Positions 21,272 to 23,348 of a stretch of 23,348 nt of DNA are shown in pieces (within the stretch, counting starts at the first letter, position 1; each line of letters opens with the position of its first letter). The translations under genes and the position numbers were made by a program. Location: NCBI GenBank assembly GCA_023437715.1, contig JAEZFK010000010.1:1-23348 (forward strand), in the 5' to 3' direction. Source of the stretch: Bacillota bacterium (GTDB taxonomy: Bacteria; Bacillota; Clostridia; Lachnospirales; Lachnospiraceae). Below the pieces are notes generated by a model. That model worked only from the letters and a program-made list of their open reading frames with translations, ran no database searches and was not told where the DNA came from.

Positions 21272-23206
21272 ATGAAATTTGAAGTTGTAAATCCCAATTA
21301 TGAACAAAGCCCTTTCAGCGGAATGGACCGGAGTCATTGGCTGGAAGCGGGAAAATTTCTGCTTGGGGGACTGTTTTCCCATATAAAATCCATGGATGAT
21401 CCCATTGATCCTCCTAGAAATGAAGAGAAAATAAGCTATCCGGCTTCCGGCGACCGAAGGGGGCGCATAGGCGCGGCGCGGTTTGAAGGCCTGGCAAGAT
21501 CTCTGTGTCTGGCGGTTCCCCTGATCCTGGAAGAGGAAAACCTGAGATTAAATGGAATCCCTGTACGGGATTATTATGCCCGTCAGATTGTAAAAGGCAT
21601 GACCGCCGGCACTGAAACAGGATTTGGGACGCTGAAGGAGCTCATAGAAGAAGAGGGTGGCCCAGGTCCCTTTCAGCAGACTGTAGAATGCGGGATTATG
21701 GGAATCAGTCTTCTCATTTCCAAGCCTGTGATCTGGGACAGATATGCCCCGGAGGAAAAAGAGATTGTGGCAAAATTTTTATCCGAATACGGGCATTACC
21801 GGACACACGATTCCAACTGGCGCTTTTTTAACCTGCTGGCGCTTACGTTTTTAAAAACGGAAGGCTATGAGGTGGATGAAGTGCTGTATAAGGACCACCT
21901 GGAGTATTTGCTTTCCCTGTATGCGGGAGATGGATGGTACCGGGACGGAAATCTCTTTGATTATTACAGCGCCTGGGAATTTATCCTGGACGCGGCCATC
22001 TGGTGTAAATATTACGGTTACAAATATGAAAAGAAAGCCGCTGCTGTATTTGAGAAGAATATCCGTTTGTTTTTATCAACCTATTGGAGAATGTTCGGTG
22101 AAAAGGGCGAAAGCATCCTGTGGGGCCGGAGCGGGACTTACCGTTTTTGCGCATCCGCCGCTCTTTGCGCGGGAGGATTTTTAGAAAATTATGGCAGTCC
22201 TTCTGATCTCAGCTTCCCCTCGGCCCGCCGCCTGATGTCGGGAAATCTTCTGCAGTTTATCACGAAGGAAGAAATGTTTATCCATTCAGTTCCCTGCCTG
22301 GGATTTTATGGCCCGTTTTTGCCAATGGTACAGTCTTATTCCTGTGTGACCAGCCCTTTTTGGTGCAGCAAGGCCTTTTTATGTCTGATTCTTGAAAAGA
22401 ACCATCCTTTCTGGACGAAAAAAGAGGAAAATTCATGGGATCAGACAGAAGAATTTGTCCATACCCTTAAGGCGCCGGGGATTCGGTGTGTTAATCACAG
22501 GGAAAGCGGCATTACGGAAATAAAAACGTCCAAATTCATATTTGACAGGTCATCAGACTACCTTCCGGCCTATGGAAGGGTTGCTTTTTCTTCCGTACTT
22601 CCATGGGAGAAAATGACAGATGGCCCGGCAGAAGCCATGGCTTATAAACTAAATGGAAAGGATGTGCCCACATCCGTCGCTTTTTGTAAAGACGAGGCGG
22701 GTATTTTGTACAGGACGGCCTTTTTTGATATCTTAAAAAGCAGGACCAGAAAAGTCGATATGGCGGATCTGGAAGTTCCTTACGGTACGCTTCGGGTAGA
22801 CCGGGTAAGGGTCAATGACAGGCCTTTTACTTTGACTTTAGGCCATTTCGGACTTCCTGTGGAAGATGGAATTTTGGAAGTGAAAGAGGGGAGCGTTGAA
22901 TTTGAAAAACGGAGTCTTCCTTACATAATCGCAAAAACGAAAAATTTACAGACAGCAATCGTTTTGTATTCGGGATGGCAGAAGCTTTCCTGCTGTTTCA
23001 GGGAGGACGTTAATGCGGTGTCAAAAAGGTCCTGTTTATTGTACGCCTCCTATACAAGAGAAAAATTCTATGATAAATCGGAATACCTGATTGCCTTATA
23101 TCTTACAAAAGATGGGGATTCCGACTTCAGCATGGAGGAATTATCTGCATTTGACGGAAGAGAAAGGGTTGATTTTACCGGTATTGATGGTTTGGTATGT
23201 CTTTAG
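21272..23206 (+). CDS. DUF2264 domain-containing protein
   Basis: A 644-residue cytosolic protein with no signal peptide. The N-terminus (NPNYEQSPFSGMDRSHWLEA, then KFLLGGLFSHIKSMDDPID) and RFEGLARSLCLAVPLI fit my recollection of DUF2264. Residues about 20-370 look like an alpha/alpha-toroid (for example RTHDSNWRFFNLLALTF, DGWYRDGNLFDYYSAWEF and WGRSGTYRF), rich in aromatic and acidic residues as in glycosidases or lyases. The C-terminal third (about 390-640) is beta-rich. I recall, without being able to check, that some relatives have been linked to beta-glucuronidase-type activity. Last gene of the ABC operon, 27 bases after the isomerase. It probably cuts or modifies the imported oligosaccharide. 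Confidence 0.85.
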   Translation: MKFEVVNPNYEQSPFSGMDRSHWLEAGKFLLGGLFSHIKSMDDPIDPPRNEEKISYPASGDRRGRIGAARFEGLARSLCLAVPLILEEENLRLNGIPVRDYYARQIVKGMTAGTETGFGTLKELIEEEGGPGPFQQTVECGIMGISLLISKPVIWDRYAPEEKEIVAKFLSEYGHYRTHDSNWRFFNLLALTFLKTEGYEVDEVLYKDHLEYLLSLYAGDGWYRDGNLFDYYSAWEFILDAAIWCKYYGYKYEKKAAAVFEKNIRLFLSTYWRMFGEKGESILWGRSGTYRFCASAALCAGGFLENYGSPSDLSFPSARRLMSGNLLQFITKEEMFIHSVPCLGFYGPFLPMVQSYSCVTSPFWCSKAFLCLILEKNHPFWTKKEENSWDQTEEFVHTLKAPGIRCVNHRESGITEIKTSKFIFDRSSDYLPAYGRVAFSSVLPWEKMTDGPAEAMAYKLNGKDVPTSVAFCKDEAGILYRTAFFDILKSRTRKVDMADLEVPYGTLRVDRVRVNDRPFTLTLGHFGLPVEDGILEVKEGSVEFEKRSLPYIIAKTKNLQTAIVLYSGWQKLSCCFREDVNAVSKRSCLLYASYTREKFYDKSEYLIALYLTKDGDSDFSMEELSAFDGRERVDFTGIDGLVCL

Positions 23207-23270
23207 GAAAAGAGGGTGCTGCAACCAATGTCAATAAGTTAAGTCAAACGGGCTATTGATCATTCACGGT

Positions 23271-23316
23271 AAAAAACAGTTGAAGGGTGATTTTTCATTC
23301 TTTCAGCTGTTTTTTT
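23271..23316 (+). terminator. Terminator after the ABC operon
   Basis: AAAACAGTTGAAGGGTGA and TCATTCTTTCAGCTGTTTT pair with a few wobbles and one bulge, then seven T residues (23310-23316). It follows the DUF2264 stop by 64 bases. The stretch 23207-23270 holds no gene that I can support. Bases 23317-23348 carry a short AGACA/TGTCT inverted repeat of unknown meaning. Confidence 0.7.
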
Positions 23317-23348
23317 GCATTAAAATTAGACAGAGCCAATGTCTGCCT

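Noticed and set aside
23317..23348. Possible end of another insertion sequence at the right edge (a GGCTCTGT-like end on the minus strand)
   Set aside because: Only about 30 bases are visible, with no transposase frame and no matching inverted repeat elsewhere in the window.
1..23348. CRISPR array, tRNA or rRNA genes, or a phage/defence module
   Set aside because: No regularly spaced repeats, no tRNA- or rRNA-like stretches and no defence or phage protein families were seen in the window.

Overview
The window looks like a chromosomal segment from an anaerobic Firmicute of the Lachnospiraceae/Clostridium type. The grounds are a DUF4317 protein, AGGAGG-type ribosome binding sites, low-to-mid GC, PTS and YesM/YesN-type sugar genes, and an IS1182-like transposase. 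The species cannot be told from the sequence alone. Most of the window is accessory carbohydrate uptake.

Layout. 1-240: cut-off end of an insertion sequence with the transposase start on the minus strand. 241-4121: DUF4317 protein, Crp/Fnr-type regulator and SulP anion transporter with a STAS domain, closed by a strong terminator. 4161-5638: a divergent pair, a pyridoxamine-phosphate-oxidase-like flavoprotein (minus) and a WYL regulator (plus), sharing a 104-base region with an operator-like inverted repeat. 5689-13550: a sugar PTS locus made of nanE (ManNAc-6-P epimerase), a PRD/BglG-type regulator, a regulated gap, then IIC, IID, a GH1 6-phospho-beta-glycosidase, IIA, IIB and a tyrosine-phosphatase-like enzyme. 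13709-17053 (minus): an AraC-type response regulator and its LytS/YesM-type sensor kinase. 17222-23206 (plus): an ABC sugar importer (lipoprotein binding protein and two permeases), a TIM-barrel sugar isomerase/epimerase and a DUF2264 protein, followed by a terminator.

How the genes may work together. The PTS would import and phosphorylate a beta-linked disaccharide, and the GH1 enzyme would cut the phosphorylated product inside the cell. The nanE gene next to the regulator suggests that one released sugar may be ManNAc-6-P, which NanE would turn into GlcNAc-6-P. That substrate is inferred, not shown. In the second locus the kinase and regulator would sense a sugar outside the cell and switch on the divergent ABC operon. 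A tandem direct repeat directly upstream of that operon's -35 box is the likely regulator binding site. The isomerase and DUF2264 protein lack visible export signals and would process the imported sugar in the cytosol.

The points most worth a second look are the NanE/GH1/mannose-family PTS/phosphatase combination, the apparently leaderless start of the sensor kinase, the 20-bp-phased operator of the ABC operon, and an insertion-sequence leader arranged so that read-through transcripts could hide the transposase ribosome binding site.
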